DNA of 64,000 bases from the NCBI GenBank assembly GCA_910579515.1, contig CAJTUV010000011.1, positions 1 through 64,000 of the forward strand, written 5' to 3'. Of this stretch, positions 1 through 8,080 are shown piece after piece. The notes below the pieces were generated by a model. It saw only the letters and a list, made by a program, of their open reading frames with translations. It did no database searches and was not told the origin of the DNA. Each line of letters opens with the position of its first letter. The stretch's first letter is position 1. The position numbers and the translations under genes were made by a program. This stretch comes from an uncultured Hungatella sp. Its GTDB lineage: Bacteria; Bacillota; Clostridia; Lachnospirales; Lachnospiraceae.

Positions 1-64
1 CAGGTCTGAGGGTTTATAGGTATCCCTTGAACAACCTAAATACATTATACAAGGAAGTGACAGC

Positions 65-337
65 ATGACTACGGTAAGCTTACGATTTGATGATGAAATG
101 AAACGGCAGCTTGATGAGATGTGCGATGAAATGGGGATGAACCTCACCACCTTTTTCATGATCTACGCAAAGAAAGCGCTACGGGACCGCCGAATCCCTT
201 TCGAGGTGGCAGCTCCCCTGGACCCATTCTACTTAGATTCCAACATGGAGCAGCTAAGGAAAGCGGACCAGCAGGTCAGGAACGGGCAGGTGGTCGTAAA
301 GACAATGGAAGAACTGGAGGCTATGGAGCGTGAGTAA
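65..337 (+). CDS. relB: RelB/DinJ-family antitoxin
   Basis: This 90-aa protein is the probable antitoxin of a type II toxin-antitoxin pair. The N-terminal half has the ribbon-helix-helix pattern of the RelB/DinJ family (TTVSLRFDDEMKRQLDEMC, then a second helix MNLTTFFMIYAKKAL). This fold dimerises and binds the operon's own promoter. The C-terminal half is charged and probably wraps the toxin. AAGGAAGTG lies about 8 nt before the ATG. The next gene starts inside its last codons (8-nt overlap), so the two are translationally coupled, as is usual in such pairs. Family assignment is by motif; autorepression is inferred from the family. Confidence 0.9.
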   Translation: MTTVSLRFDDEMKRQLDEMCDEMGMNLTTFFMIYAKKALRDRRIPFEVAAPLDPFYLDSNMEQLRKADQQVRNGQVVVKTMEELEAMERE

Positions 338-596
338 GATCACATTTGCCGAGGACGCATGGGAGGAATACCTCTACTGGCAGTCGCAAGATAAAAAGAC
401 CCTGAAAAAGATAAACAGCCTCCTCAAGTCCATCCAGCGTGAGCCCTACGCCGGTGAAGGAAAGCCTGAGCCGCTGAAAAACAGCCCTGAGGGGGAATGG
501 AGCAGGCGGATCAACGATAGAGACAGGCTCGTCTACAGGGTCAGCAAAGAAAGCATCACCGTAACCCAGTGTAAAGGGCACTATGATGACAAATAG
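330..596 (+). CDS. yoeB: YoeB/Txe-family mRNA interferase toxin
   Basis: This 88-aa protein is the likely toxin partner of the upstream antitoxin. YoeB toxins bind the ribosomal A site and cut mRNA. It has the family pattern: W-EEY-YWQSQDKK near the N terminus, KI--L---I---P--G-GKPE-LK in the middle, and the C-terminal core WSRRINDRDRLVYRV followed by QCKGHYDD. The conserved Glu (GKPEPLK), Arg (NDRDRLVY) and C-terminal His-Tyr (GHYDDK) expected for catalysis are present, so it looks intact. It starts with GTG inside the antitoxin gene. Length is typical of the family (about 84-90 aa). Confidence 0.92.
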   Translation: MSKITFAEDAWEEYLYWQSQDKKTLKKINSLLKSIQREPYAGEGKPEPLKNSPEGEWSRRINDRDRLVYRVSKESITVTQCKGHYDDK

Positions 597-979
597 GCCG
601 GAACTGTCCATCTGCCCCACCCTTCTATATATTGTGTTAAGATGTATTTGTAATTGATTTTTGTGCTTCTCATCAGGATATGCCAGGAGCATACATGCAC
701 ACGCTGTTCATGATTGAAATGAGTGTCAGAAAAACCATGCCGACAAGTGACGGTTTTTTGGCACTTTTTTTGTTGCAACCAAACAATTTTTCATCAGAGA
801 AAGGCGAGTTACCATGTACACCAATCAGACTCATCACAGACCTGGAGCTTCAGACAAGCCTTACGGGAAAATATTCAAATACGCATAAGAGAACCTATTG
901 ATCAGAAAAGTCATAGAACATGGGAACCTATTGAATAATAAATATAGTAGAATAGCCTCAAATATCAGAATTGATTTTC
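597..979. other. Gene-poor stretch after the toxin-antitoxin pair
   Basis: No convincing gene is seen here. The few short open frames overlap each other in different frames, lack good ribosome binding sites and have no recognisable motifs. A weak T-rich stem-loop around 730-758 (AAAAACC pairing with GGTTTTT) could end the toxin-antitoxin transcript. An 11-bp direct repeat, GAACCTATTGA, occurs at 891-901 and 924-934. The stretch may be decayed mobile or intergenic DNA, but nothing proves it. Confidence 0.5.
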
Positions 980-1038
980 AGAACAATACCAGATAGCTTT
1001 CCTCCGCAGATGGATGTAAAGCTATCTGGTATTGTTCT
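980..1038 (+). terminator. Long perfect hairpin, probable intrinsic terminator
   Basis: The arms 980-1000 and 1018-1038 pair perfectly over 21 bp (AGAACAATACCAGATAGC... with its complement) around a 17-nt loop. TTTTCCTT follows on the plus strand. It lies between the plus-strand TA region and the minus-strand tRNA genes, where a terminator would insulate the two. A 21-bp stem is longer than most terminators, so a folded small RNA or a residue of a mobile element is also possible. Confidence 0.6.
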
Positions 1039-1082
1039 TTTCCTTAAGTTAATGACATTATGAAAACTCAAGGTCTCTTACA

Positions 1083-1168
1083 TGCCGCAGGCCGGAATCG
1101 AACCGGCACGGGAGATTAGTCCCGCAGGATTTTAAGTCCTGTGCGTCTGCCTGTTCCGCCACTACGGC
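1083..1168 (-). tRNA. tRNA-Leu (anticodon UAA)
   Basis: An 86-nt class II tRNA. The acceptor arms GCCGTAG and CTGCGGC pair, with discriminator A. The anticodon stem CAGGA/TCCTG encloses the loop CTTAAAA, so the anticodon is TAA. A long variable arm typical of tRNA-Leu is present (GCGGGACTAATCTCCCG), followed by the T-arm GGTTCGATTCC. No CCA is encoded. Confidence 0.95.
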
Positions 1169-1195
1169 TTGCAATAAGCACATTGACTTATTCAA

Positions 1196-1277
1196 TGGAT
1201 GGAGATGGATTCGAACCATCGAAGCGTGTCGCAACAGATTTACAGTCTGCCCCCTTTGGCCACTCGGGAACCCATCC
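1196..1277 (-). tRNA. tRNA-Tyr (anticodon GUA)
   Basis: An 82-nt class II tRNA that lies 27 nt upstream of tRNA-Leu on the same strand. The acceptor arms GGATGGG and TCCATCC pair (one G-T), with discriminator A. The anticodon stem encloses CTGTAAA, giving GTA. It has a variable arm and the T-arm GGTTCGAATCC. The two tRNAs are probably cotranscribed. Confidence 0.95.
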
Positions 1278-1368
1278 ACATTTGCCTTTTTAAGCAAAAT
1301 CAAGTCTAACACATCCTCATTAAAAAATCAAGGACTTCCTGAGAGATTTTTATACTGGGTAATAAATC

Positions 1369-1427
1369 GTTACTTTTCACGGGGGGACTCACCCGTGAAC
1401 GGTAGCCCCCATCCCGTGAAAAGTAAC
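1369..1427 (-). terminator. Stem-loop after the phosphatase gene
   Basis: The arms 1369-1383 and 1413-1427 form a perfect 15-bp stem (GTTACTTTTCACGGG with its complement). The enclosed part holds a further GGGGG/CCCCC pair and a third CACGGG copy. It starts 8 nt past the stop of the last gene of the minus-strand operon, as a terminator would, but no clean T-run follows on that strand. It may instead be an RNA-stabilising 3' hairpin or a REP-like element. Confidence 0.55.
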
Positions 1428-1434
1428 AATTACC

Positions 1435-3045
1435 TTATAAAGTATCCCCCCAATATTCCAGACAGAGCATGGTAATATCATCAAACTGAGGCGCCTCTCC
1501 AACAAACTGGTCCATATCCGCCTTAATCTGGGCAAGCAGCTTCTTGGGCTCCGAATCCTTATTAAGATTTAACGCCATCTCTAAGCGCTGGCTTCCGTAC
1601 TGCTCATTCTCTGCATTCGTTGCTTCCGGAATCCCGTCTGTGTAAAGGAAAATCCGGTCTCCTGCCTGGAGATGAAATTCCCCTTCTTTGTACTGCATAT
1701 TCTCAATCCCAGCCAGCACAAATCCAGGAGAAACCTTGTAAGGTTCAAAGCTTTCCCCAGCTCTGCACAGATACGGTATCTCATGGCCTGCGTTCACATA
1801 GCAAAATCTTCCTGTTTCCAGATCCAGCACCCCTTCAAACGCAGTAATAAACAGATCCTCGCTGTTGGAATCACACAACAGATTATTGACATCCGAAAAT
1901 ACCTGGTCTAAAGTGCTCCCAGGCTTTGTGTGATCCTTAATTAACGTCTTACCAATTACCATAAACAGGGCGGCCGGAACCCCCTTTCCTGACACATCCG
2001 CCATAACCACAGCCAAATGTTTGTCATCCACCATAAAGAAGTCATAGAAGTCGCCGCCAACTTCCTTTGCAGGATTCATAGTTGCATATACCTGAAACTC
2101 TTTTCTGCCTGGAAAGGCCGGAAAAATACAAGGCAGCATAGAAGACTGAATATGAGCCGCCACATCCAATTCTGCGCCGATCCGCTCCTTCTCCGCCGTA
2201 ACCTCTGTCAGATTTTTAATATACTCTGACAACTCTACTGTCATATACTGAAAAGCTCCTGCCAGCTCTTCAAACTCATCCCCAGAATGAATGTCAATGG
2301 AAAAATTCTCCAAGGCCTCCATATCATTCTTCACCAGCTTTGTCGCTGCGCTGTGCAGAACCGCCACAGGCCGAATTACCATACGGCGGACATAGAAATA
2401 GTACGCCACCACAGACACAAGCAGTACCAGACAGGATACAGACACAGCCGCGGCTACAAAGCGGAAAATATTCCTGTTAATCTTCTCCATGGAAATATCC
2501 ACACTGGCAAGGGCAGCCGGATTTCCGCTGGAATCCATAATGGGAACATAGGCAGATGCAAGATATCCGTACTCTGCATTTTGAGTCACTAAAATATTCC
2601 TCTCTGGATTCACAGAAAACGCATTGTGCATAAGCTCATAACCGCCGCCATAGTATTCATCTGTGTCCAGCAAATCACAGACTCCGTCTTCCCCCTCTGT
2701 CCCTGAGTCCCAGATATAAACCATCATATCTTCCTCTGGAACTACCACATAGAAATAGTTCAGACCCATTTTCTGCTTTACCAAAAGCAGGTAGCTGTGT
2801 ATCTCCTCATAATACTGGTCCTTCTGGCCTGTGGAATAATACCGGAGAATGGAATCTCCGTCAATCACCTGGGCCGCAATCTCCGCCTCATTAAATGCAA
2901 TGTTTCCATACAGCTCTTCCATCTGGCTGCGGTACAACGTCACCACCACGATCGTAAGAGACAAAAGCAGCACCACCGCCATCACCACAAGTCCTAACAA
3001 AAGCTTTGGCTGCAACCGAAATTTCCACTCCCTACGTCTCATCAC
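1435..3045 (-). CDS. Membrane-bound SpoIIE/RsbU-type PP2C phosphatase
   Basis: This 536-aa protein is predicted to dephosphorylate a phospho-STAS protein in a partner-switching pathway. TM segments lie at about 17-38 and 196-219 and enclose an extracytoplasmic sensor region of about 155 residues. A HAMP-like linker (222-275) and a coiled coil follow, then a C-terminal SpoIIE-type PP2C domain (about 290-532). Metal-binding motifs are intact: GGDFYD (D332, D335), ADVSGKG (D350), YTDG (D470) and FDDIT (D522/D523). It is the last gene of the effector operon and overlaps the formyltransferase gene by 14 nt. A natural substrate would be the STAS protein at 24365-24664; that link is inferred from context. 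Confidence 0.9.
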   Translation of the reverse strand: MMRRREWKFRLQPKLLLGLVVMAVVLLLSLTIVVVTLYRSQMEELYGNIAFNEAEIAAQVIDGDSILRYYSTGQKDQYYEEIHSYLLLVKQKMGLNYFYVVVPEEDMMVYIWDSGTEGEDGVCDLLDTDEYYGGGYELMHNAFSVNPERNILVTQNAEYGYLASAYVPIMDSSGNPAALASVDISMEKINRNIFRFVAAAVSVSCLVLLVSVVAYYFYVRRMVIRPVAVLHSAATKLVKNDMEALENFSIDIHSGDEFEELAGAFQYMTVELSEYIKNLTEVTAEKERIGAELDVAAHIQSSMLPCIFPAFPGRKEFQVYATMNPAKEVGGDFYDFFMVDDKHLAVVMADVSGKGVPAALFMVIGKTLIKDHTKPGSTLDQVFSDVNNLLCDSNSEDLFITAFEGVLDLETGRFCYVNAGHEIPYLCRAGESFEPYKVSPGFVLAGIENMQYKEGEFHLQAGDRIFLYTDGIPEATNAENEQYGSQRLEMALNLNKDSEPKKLLAQIKADMDQFVGEAPQFDDITMLCLEYWGDTL

Positions 3046-3874
3046 CTATCCCTCTTTCTGTGTGAAGAATCAGACGAAGATGTCCGTCTGTTACCCGATA
3101 CAAAATCTGATCGCCCTTTATCAGAATCACGTCCTCTTTTAAAAATGCTGTGCCTGTGTCCATAGCTCTTATGTAATAGGCGCGATTTTCCAAAATCACC
3201 TGGGTCAGTTGGTTATAGCGCCGAAAGCAATCCAAAGCCTGGACTGTAGTTATCTCATGAGTAATTGTCAGCTTTTCCTCAGACGGCCGTTTCCAATAAG
3301 GATACTTTTTGTCCGTTTTCTGAGTCCTGGCTTTGTTCCAGGAGGCCTCAAAATCCTCCATCATTCTGCGCGCCATGGACTCTGCTCCCAGGCCGCACCC
3401 CAGGTAAACGTCCACGCTGTCCATCTCCTCAGATATTTCTAATGGATAACTGTCTAAAATATCGCCTGCATCCAGGCTGGGGCTTATTTTGTGCATCGTT
3501 ACCCCAGACCTTTTTATATCCCGTTCCATAGCGGCCTCTATCGGATAATAGCTTCTTCCAACAGGCAGAAGAGAGCTGTGGAGATTGATCCCTCTAAAGC
3601 TGTCAAGTCCCTCAGGAACTGGCAGTATCCGGTTATATTCTGCCACAAAAAAAAGCTGACATCCCTGCTCCAGAAAATATCTGCAGGTCTCTTCCTTAGT
3701 CATATCTTCATAATGCACAGGAATCCCCATTCTCTTTGCTTCCCTGACAATCGAATACTCCGTAAAATAATCCTCATCGTTATGGTAGGTGTACAGCCCT
3801 AATATTTGGTGATGCTCTGCAAAATACAGAAAACAGGACAAAAATACGTCGGTTCCAAAATATACGATTTTCAT
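3032..3874 (-). CDS. Formyltransferase-family protein
   Basis: This 280-aa protein has the fold signature of formyl transferases (methionyl-tRNA formyltransferase N-terminal family). The catalytic triad pattern is visible as INLHSSLLP (N97, H99) and SLDAGDIL (D135). The N terminus MKIVYFGTDVF fits the family's first beta strand. It is shorter than Fmt (about 310 aa), and the C-terminal 80 residues are not clearly the Fmt tRNA-binding domain, so the substrate is probably not initiator tRNA. Other family members formylate sugar nucleotides or amines. It lies between the MATE fusion gene and the phosphatase gene in the same operon. Its role with the injection system is unknown. Confidence 0.75.
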   Translation of the reverse strand: MKIVYFGTDVFLSCFLYFAEHHQILGLYTYHNDEDYFTEYSIVREAKRMGIPVHYEDMTKEETCRYFLEQGCQLFFVAEYNRILPVPEGLDSFRGINLHSSLLPVGRSYYPIEAAMERDIKRSGVTMHKISPSLDAGDILDSYPLEISEEMDSVDVYLGCGLGAESMARRMMEDFEASWNKARTQKTDKKYPYWKRPSEEKLTITHEITTVQALDCFRRYNQLTQVILENRAYYIRAMDTGTAFLKEDVILIKGDQILYRVTDGHLRLILHTERGIGDET

Positions 3875-3892
3875 ACAATATGCCTCTTTTTG

Positions 3893-5626
3893 TCAAATAG
3901 TAACCACCAGAGAATTAAATCCCTGGTAACGTTGGTAATAAAACTCCTCTGCCTTCTCCTTCAGCACCAAAATCCCCATTGCATCCAGATTAACTCCCTC
4001 TTCGGCGTCCAGCCTCTGAGTTTCCATAGAAAAAGGATTGAACTTCAAAGCATTGTCTCTTAAATGCAGTTTAAATTTGCCCTCCTCGGTTGCCACAACC
4101 GTCACCTGAATATATCCTTCCGCCTCTTCATAAAGGCCGTGGGTCAAAATCGCCAGTCCCAGTTCCTCTGCAGCCATAACGACAAAGTACTGCTGCGTCA
4201 CACTTGCCTCCCACTGTTCGCAGAAACGCTCCAGACCCTCGCACAGCTCTGTCAAATCGGTTATGCCGCCCTCTATGGTGTACTGGTAAACTCGCTCCAC
4301 GCCTTCTTCCTCCACACGATAATTCCGAATCCTTTTCCAGAGAAGGAACAAGACCACTGTGCCAATCTCTGTAATGGGAAACAGCCACCAGAAATTCTCC
4401 AGCCCAAAATTTGAGAACAGCAGCGTGCAGGGAATCAGTACTGCAAAGCCGCGCATGGTTTCAATTAAAAAGGGGGCTTTCAGCTTCTCACAAGACTGAT
4501 AATAATTGCAGACAAGAATACTGATTCCGGCAAAGAAGGCTCCCAGGCAGTAGATCCTCAGTGCAGACACCGCCACAGTTTGAAGGGCCGCTTCCTGGAT
4601 TCCGAACAACAGACAAAAGCTCCTTGGAAAAAACGCCACCAAGCCAATGAACAAACTTCCTGTCAAAATCCCTGAGAGAAATCCTAATCTTACCGCATTC
4701 TTTCTGCCCTGATAGTTATGCTCCCCGTGATAGGTAGACAAAATAGGCTGCATGGCTCTGGCAGTTCCTTCATAAAGGTACAAAATCAGATAGGAAGTAT
4801 TCTGCACCAGATCAAAGACCGCCACGCCGGTTTCACCGCTGAGCCGGATCAGCACATTGTTGCAGATCAGGAAGAAAATCATCTGATACAGATACTGGAC
4901 CGAAGTGGCAAGCCCTTCCCGCATACAGGAATACACAGTCTTTAAACTGCCCTTTTCTGGCAGAGCAGGCTGCAGATGATGTTCCTGTCTCCACAATCCG
5001 CCTACATAAATAATGATTGTGATAATCTGCCCTATGGCAGTAGACAAAGCCGCTCCTCTGGTTCCCATATTCATGACCAGAACCAGAAAAATATTTAAGG
5101 TAATATCGCTCACATTTCCAACCACAGAACCGATTCCTGCGATTTTCTGTTTGCTGTCATTCCTTAAAAAATAATTTAATATGTTCGACAGATAAAACAG
5201 CGGTGTGGCCCAGAGAAGTATCTGCAGATAATCCTTTGTTGACGTAAACAGCTCCCCGTCTTCCTTTACAGTCCCCAGCATCCCAAGAAGCGGACGGATA
5301 AACAGATTCCCCAAAACAGCGGTCGATATGCTGAACAAGAACGCGCCAAAAAGAATGGACATAAAAACAGCTCTGGCTCTCTTTTCCTGTCCCTTGCTGA
5401 GCAGCGTAGAAAACTGGATGGAACCGCCCAGCCCAAGTCCATGGGCCATCATACAGTTAATCATATAAACCGGCAAAATAAGGCTGATAGCCGCCAGGCC
5501 TGTGGCGCCCAGCCGCTGCCCTACTACCACGGCATCCGCCATGTCGCTTAAGGCCCATCCAACAGAAGACAACATGGCAGGCCACCACAATCTATAATAC
5601 ATAGGACCAGTAAAACGGTCTTTCAC
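3893..5626 (-). CDS. MATE-family transporter fused to RsbW-like ATPase domain
   Basis: This 577-aa protein has two parts. Residues 1 to about 450 form a multispanning MATE/multidrug exporter (GLAAISLILPVY, GLGGSIQFSTLLSKGQ, and a second half resembling the first). Residues of about 460-577 resemble the HATPase fold of anti-sigma kinases: EELGLAI in the N-box position, RDNALKFNP in the G1 position, and MGILVLKEKAEEFYYQRYQG near the end, as in RsbW-like proteins. The N-box Asn is missing and DNG is altered to DNA, so kinase activity is doubtful. AGGAGG sits 8 nt before the GTG at 5626, which is preferred over the GTG at 5635. The transported substrate is unknown. The fusion ties this gene to the partner-switching theme of the locus. 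Confidence 0.82.
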   Translation of the reverse strand: MKDRFTGPMYYRLWWPAMLSSVGWALSDMADAVVVGQRLGATGLAAISLILPVYMINCMMAHGLGLGGSIQFSTLLSKGQEKRARAVFMSILFGAFLFSISTAVLGNLFIRPLLGMLGTVKEDGELFTSTKDYLQILLWATPLFYLSNILNYFLRNDSKQKIAGIGSVVGNVSDITLNIFLVLVMNMGTRGAALSTAIGQIITIIIYVGGLWRQEHHLQPALPEKGSLKTVYSCMREGLATSVQYLYQMIFFLICNNVLIRLSGETGVAVFDLVQNTSYLILYLYEGTARAMQPILSTYHGEHNYQGRKNAVRLGFLSGILTGSLFIGLVAFFPRSFCLLFGIQEAALQTVAVSALRIYCLGAFFAGISILVCNYYQSCEKLKAPFLIETMRGFAVLIPCTLLFSNFGLENFWWLFPITEIGTVVLFLLWKRIRNYRVEEEGVERVYQYTIEGGITDLTELCEGLERFCEQWEASVTQQYFVVMAAEELGLAILTHGLYEEAEGYIQVTVVATEEGKFKLHLRDNALKFNPFSMETQRLDAEEGVNLDAMGILVLKEKAEEFYYQRYQGFNSLVVTI

Positions 5627-5638
5627 AATAGACACCTC

Positions 5639-8035
5639 CTAAAGCAGCTTCCAGTTCCTGGCCTCGTTCACAGCAGCAGCCTTGCTGGTCACCCCCAGCT
5701 TTCTGTACGTCTCATGACTGTGGTATTTCACTGTGCTCACTGTGATGCCAAGAAGCTGTGCAATCTTCTCTGTAGAGTACCCCTCTGCCTGAAGCCGCAG
5801 AACCTTCAAAGCATTGGGAGATAAGGTAATCTTTTTCTCTGCCTGCTCCTTTAAGTAGGAAGGATAGAAGGCCGCCATCTTCTCGCACTCTTCAAGAACC
5901 TGCTTTTTATACTTCTTATCCTGCCATTTTAAATTATCAGCTTTCACAATCTTTAAAACTCCGGCTCCCTCTCTGGAAATCAGCCGGACAAAATGGTACT
6001 CCTGAGCCATAGTAAGGCATTGCTGCATTTCCTCCTTCCAGGCTGTATTTCCCTCTCGCTCCAGAGCAATGGCAAGAAGCATTCTCACTTCCATTTCAAT
6101 ATAAGTTCTGTGCATCTTCTCTGCATAAAATAGAAGACGCTGCAGAAGCCCTATCGCCTGATCATATTTTCCATTATAAATGTAAAACCTTACTTTCGTC
6201 AAATACCGAAACCGTTCCATCGTGCAAAATTCTTCGTTCTCATCTGGAGCCTCCATCTGCCACTCTAAAATTTCCTTTGTTCTTCCCCTGTACATATCAA
6301 TCCGGCACTCCAATGCTCTGATATTGGGAAGAAGATGAGGCGCTCCCTCTCTGGCCTTTTTCTCAAAGCTTTCCAACAAATCCATACTGTCCTGGGCGTA
6401 CCCGTTAAAAAGAGAGATTTGAGAAAGAATCCCTACAGCCACAAAATACTGCTCCAGCCGTCCTGCAGCCTCCGCCTGAATCCGTCCCCGTTCCGCCAGA
6501 GCCACCACCTCGTAATTATCTCTGCCTTTTTCAAAAAAGCTTTCTGCAAGAGCCAGATTCACCACAGCCTTCCCATATTTCCCTAAAACCAGCTCCACTA
6601 CTCTGCCAATGCTTGCCGCCAGCTCCTTGTCCTGCTTGCTCCACTGACAAAAATCCTTTCCCCCATTCATCTGCGAAGGCAGATTGCTGGTGACAGAAAA
6701 CTCTGGCAGCACAATCTTTCGTTCCTTTATCAAAAGTCCTGCATATTTCATCAAATCCACCATATGCACGATCCCCCGATGAGGCAGTGCGATATCCAGA
6801 TAAAAAAGCATACTCCGCGCTTCCTTCTTGGCACCGCCTGTCTGCTGGGCCTCATAGGTCTTTAAAATCTGATACCAGCGCTCGCTCTCCTCTTCATTCA
6901 TCAAAATCGACTGAAGCATACTCATGCCTGCCATCAATATCGCGCTCTGTTCGATTACCTCCTCGGACAACTCCAGATAAAATCTGCGCAGCTCAAAATA
7001 ATAGCCAGCAGAGGGATTTTTTCTGGCATTTTCAATCAACAACCGGGAAATGCTCTCTTTATCGTCACACAATTCATAAAACTTCAGAGCCTCTAAAATC
7101 TCTCCCCTGGCCTCATGAAACCCACCTGCGTTTTCATACAGCTGCCTGATTCTCTCAGTGCTTTGAGTACGTTTCAGCCTTCTCCTCATTGATAGTCGTA
7201 AAGCGCGGCGGTAATAATAGATTCCGTCTGTCTCCAACAAAAAATTTCCGATTTCCTTGGCCTGAAAGATCAAGCCTTCCACATTTTTTCTTCTGGTAAT
7301 GCACCTGGCCTTCTCAATATCAAACTGTTCCACTACAGACATTTCCATTAAAAATTCCTGTAATTCCTCCTCCCACTGATCATAGACATAGGTCTCCAGA
7401 TAGTCCCACACATTCCTGCTTACCTGTTCCACACACTGCTGCTCCAATGCTTCCCTGTCTGAATCTATGGCTCCGTCCTGTCCCTCTGTCATCCGTTTCA
7501 TTTCCATAGCCATCATCTTTACAATCAGGGGAACGCCGCCTCCCAGCCGGCACAGCGTTTCCATGGTTCCCTCTGTCAAATGGACATTCCATGCATCCAA
7601 AAACAATTCCTGCTCCTCTATCGTCAAAAGAAGATCCTTTTCTTCAATCACGCAGAAGGTATATTTCACATACAAAGGCATGAGCCATCTGGGTACTGAA
7701 CATCTGGTAATTAATATCAGCCAGACATTTTTCTGTTCCATCAAACGGTAAAGTACCGGATACCATGTTTCCCGCTCCTCTGGTGTGGTGACAGTATGAA
7801 GATTGTCAATCACAACAATATGCTGCTTTTCCTTCTCCTCGTATACCAGCTTCTCTGTCGAAATACTCTCCGCAGCAAAATACTCATAGGTCCTTCGCCC
7901 TCCCAGGCAATCCCTCACCAGAGACGTCTTCCCTGTTCCTGTGGCACCATAGATGTAAACCGTCTGATTTATGCTCTGAGCCTGTTTCAATTTCCTCCCG
8001 GCTTTCTTAGGGCGTAAATAAATAACTTCCTGCAT
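5639..8035 (-). CDS. LuxR/MalT-type large ATP-binding transcriptional regulator
   Basis: This 798-aa protein has the LAL architecture: an N-terminal STAND NTPase (Walker A GATGTGKT at 30-37, Walker B-like HIVVIDNLHT), a long helical TPR-like middle, and a C-terminal LuxR helix-turn-helix (about 736-798, LSPNALKVLRLQAEGYSTEK...TVKYHSHETYRKLGV). Such proteins bind a ligand or partner through the middle region and activate transcription with the HTH. It lies between the GNAT-chaperone gene and the MATE gene in the effector operon. It is a good candidate regulator of this operon or of the structural operon starting at 55166, though no binding site is proven. Confidence 0.9.
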   Translation of the reverse strand: MQEVIYLRPKKAGRKLKQAQSINQTVYIYGATGTGKTSLVRDCLGGRRTYEYFAAESISTEKLVYEEKEKQHIVVIDNLHTVTTPEERETWYPVLYRLMEQKNVWLILITRCSVPRWLMPLYVKYTFCVIEEKDLLLTIEEQELFLDAWNVHLTEGTMETLCRLGGGVPLIVKMMAMEMKRMTEGQDGAIDSDREALEQQCVEQVSRNVWDYLETYVYDQWEEELQEFLMEMSVVEQFDIEKARCITRRKNVEGLIFQAKEIGNFLLETDGIYYYRRALRLSMRRRLKRTQSTERIRQLYENAGGFHEARGEILEALKFYELCDDKESISRLLIENARKNPSAGYYFELRRFYLELSEEVIEQSAILMAGMSMLQSILMNEEESERWYQILKTYEAQQTGGAKKEARSMLFYLDIALPHRGIVHMVDLMKYAGLLIKERKIVLPEFSVTSNLPSQMNGGKDFCQWSKQDKELAASIGRVVELVLGKYGKAVVNLALAESFFEKGRDNYEVVALAERGRIQAEAAGRLEQYFVAVGILSQISLFNGYAQDSMDLLESFEKKAREGAPHLLPNIRALECRIDMYRGRTKEILEWQMEAPDENEEFCTMERFRYLTKVRFYIYNGKYDQAIGLLQRLLFYAEKMHRTYIEMEVRMLLAIALEREGNTAWKEEMQQCLTMAQEYHFVRLISREGAGVLKIVKADNLKWQDKKYKKQVLEECEKMAAFYPSYLKEQAEKKITLSPNALKVLRLQAEGYSTEKIAQLLGITVSTVKYHSHETYRKLGVTSKAAAVNEARNWKLL

Positions 8036-8080
8036 AGCATTGCTCCTCTCTCCTTCAGCGCCGTGAGTAGTCTGAACTCT

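Noticed and set aside
321..692. Antisense frame opposite the YoeB-like gene
   Set aside because: The plus-strand toxin gene is well conserved in sequence pattern and explains the open antisense frame.
680..938. Two short plus-strand frames in the gene-poor stretch
   Set aside because: They overlap in different frames, have no ribosome binding site and no motif, and their composition looks non-coding.
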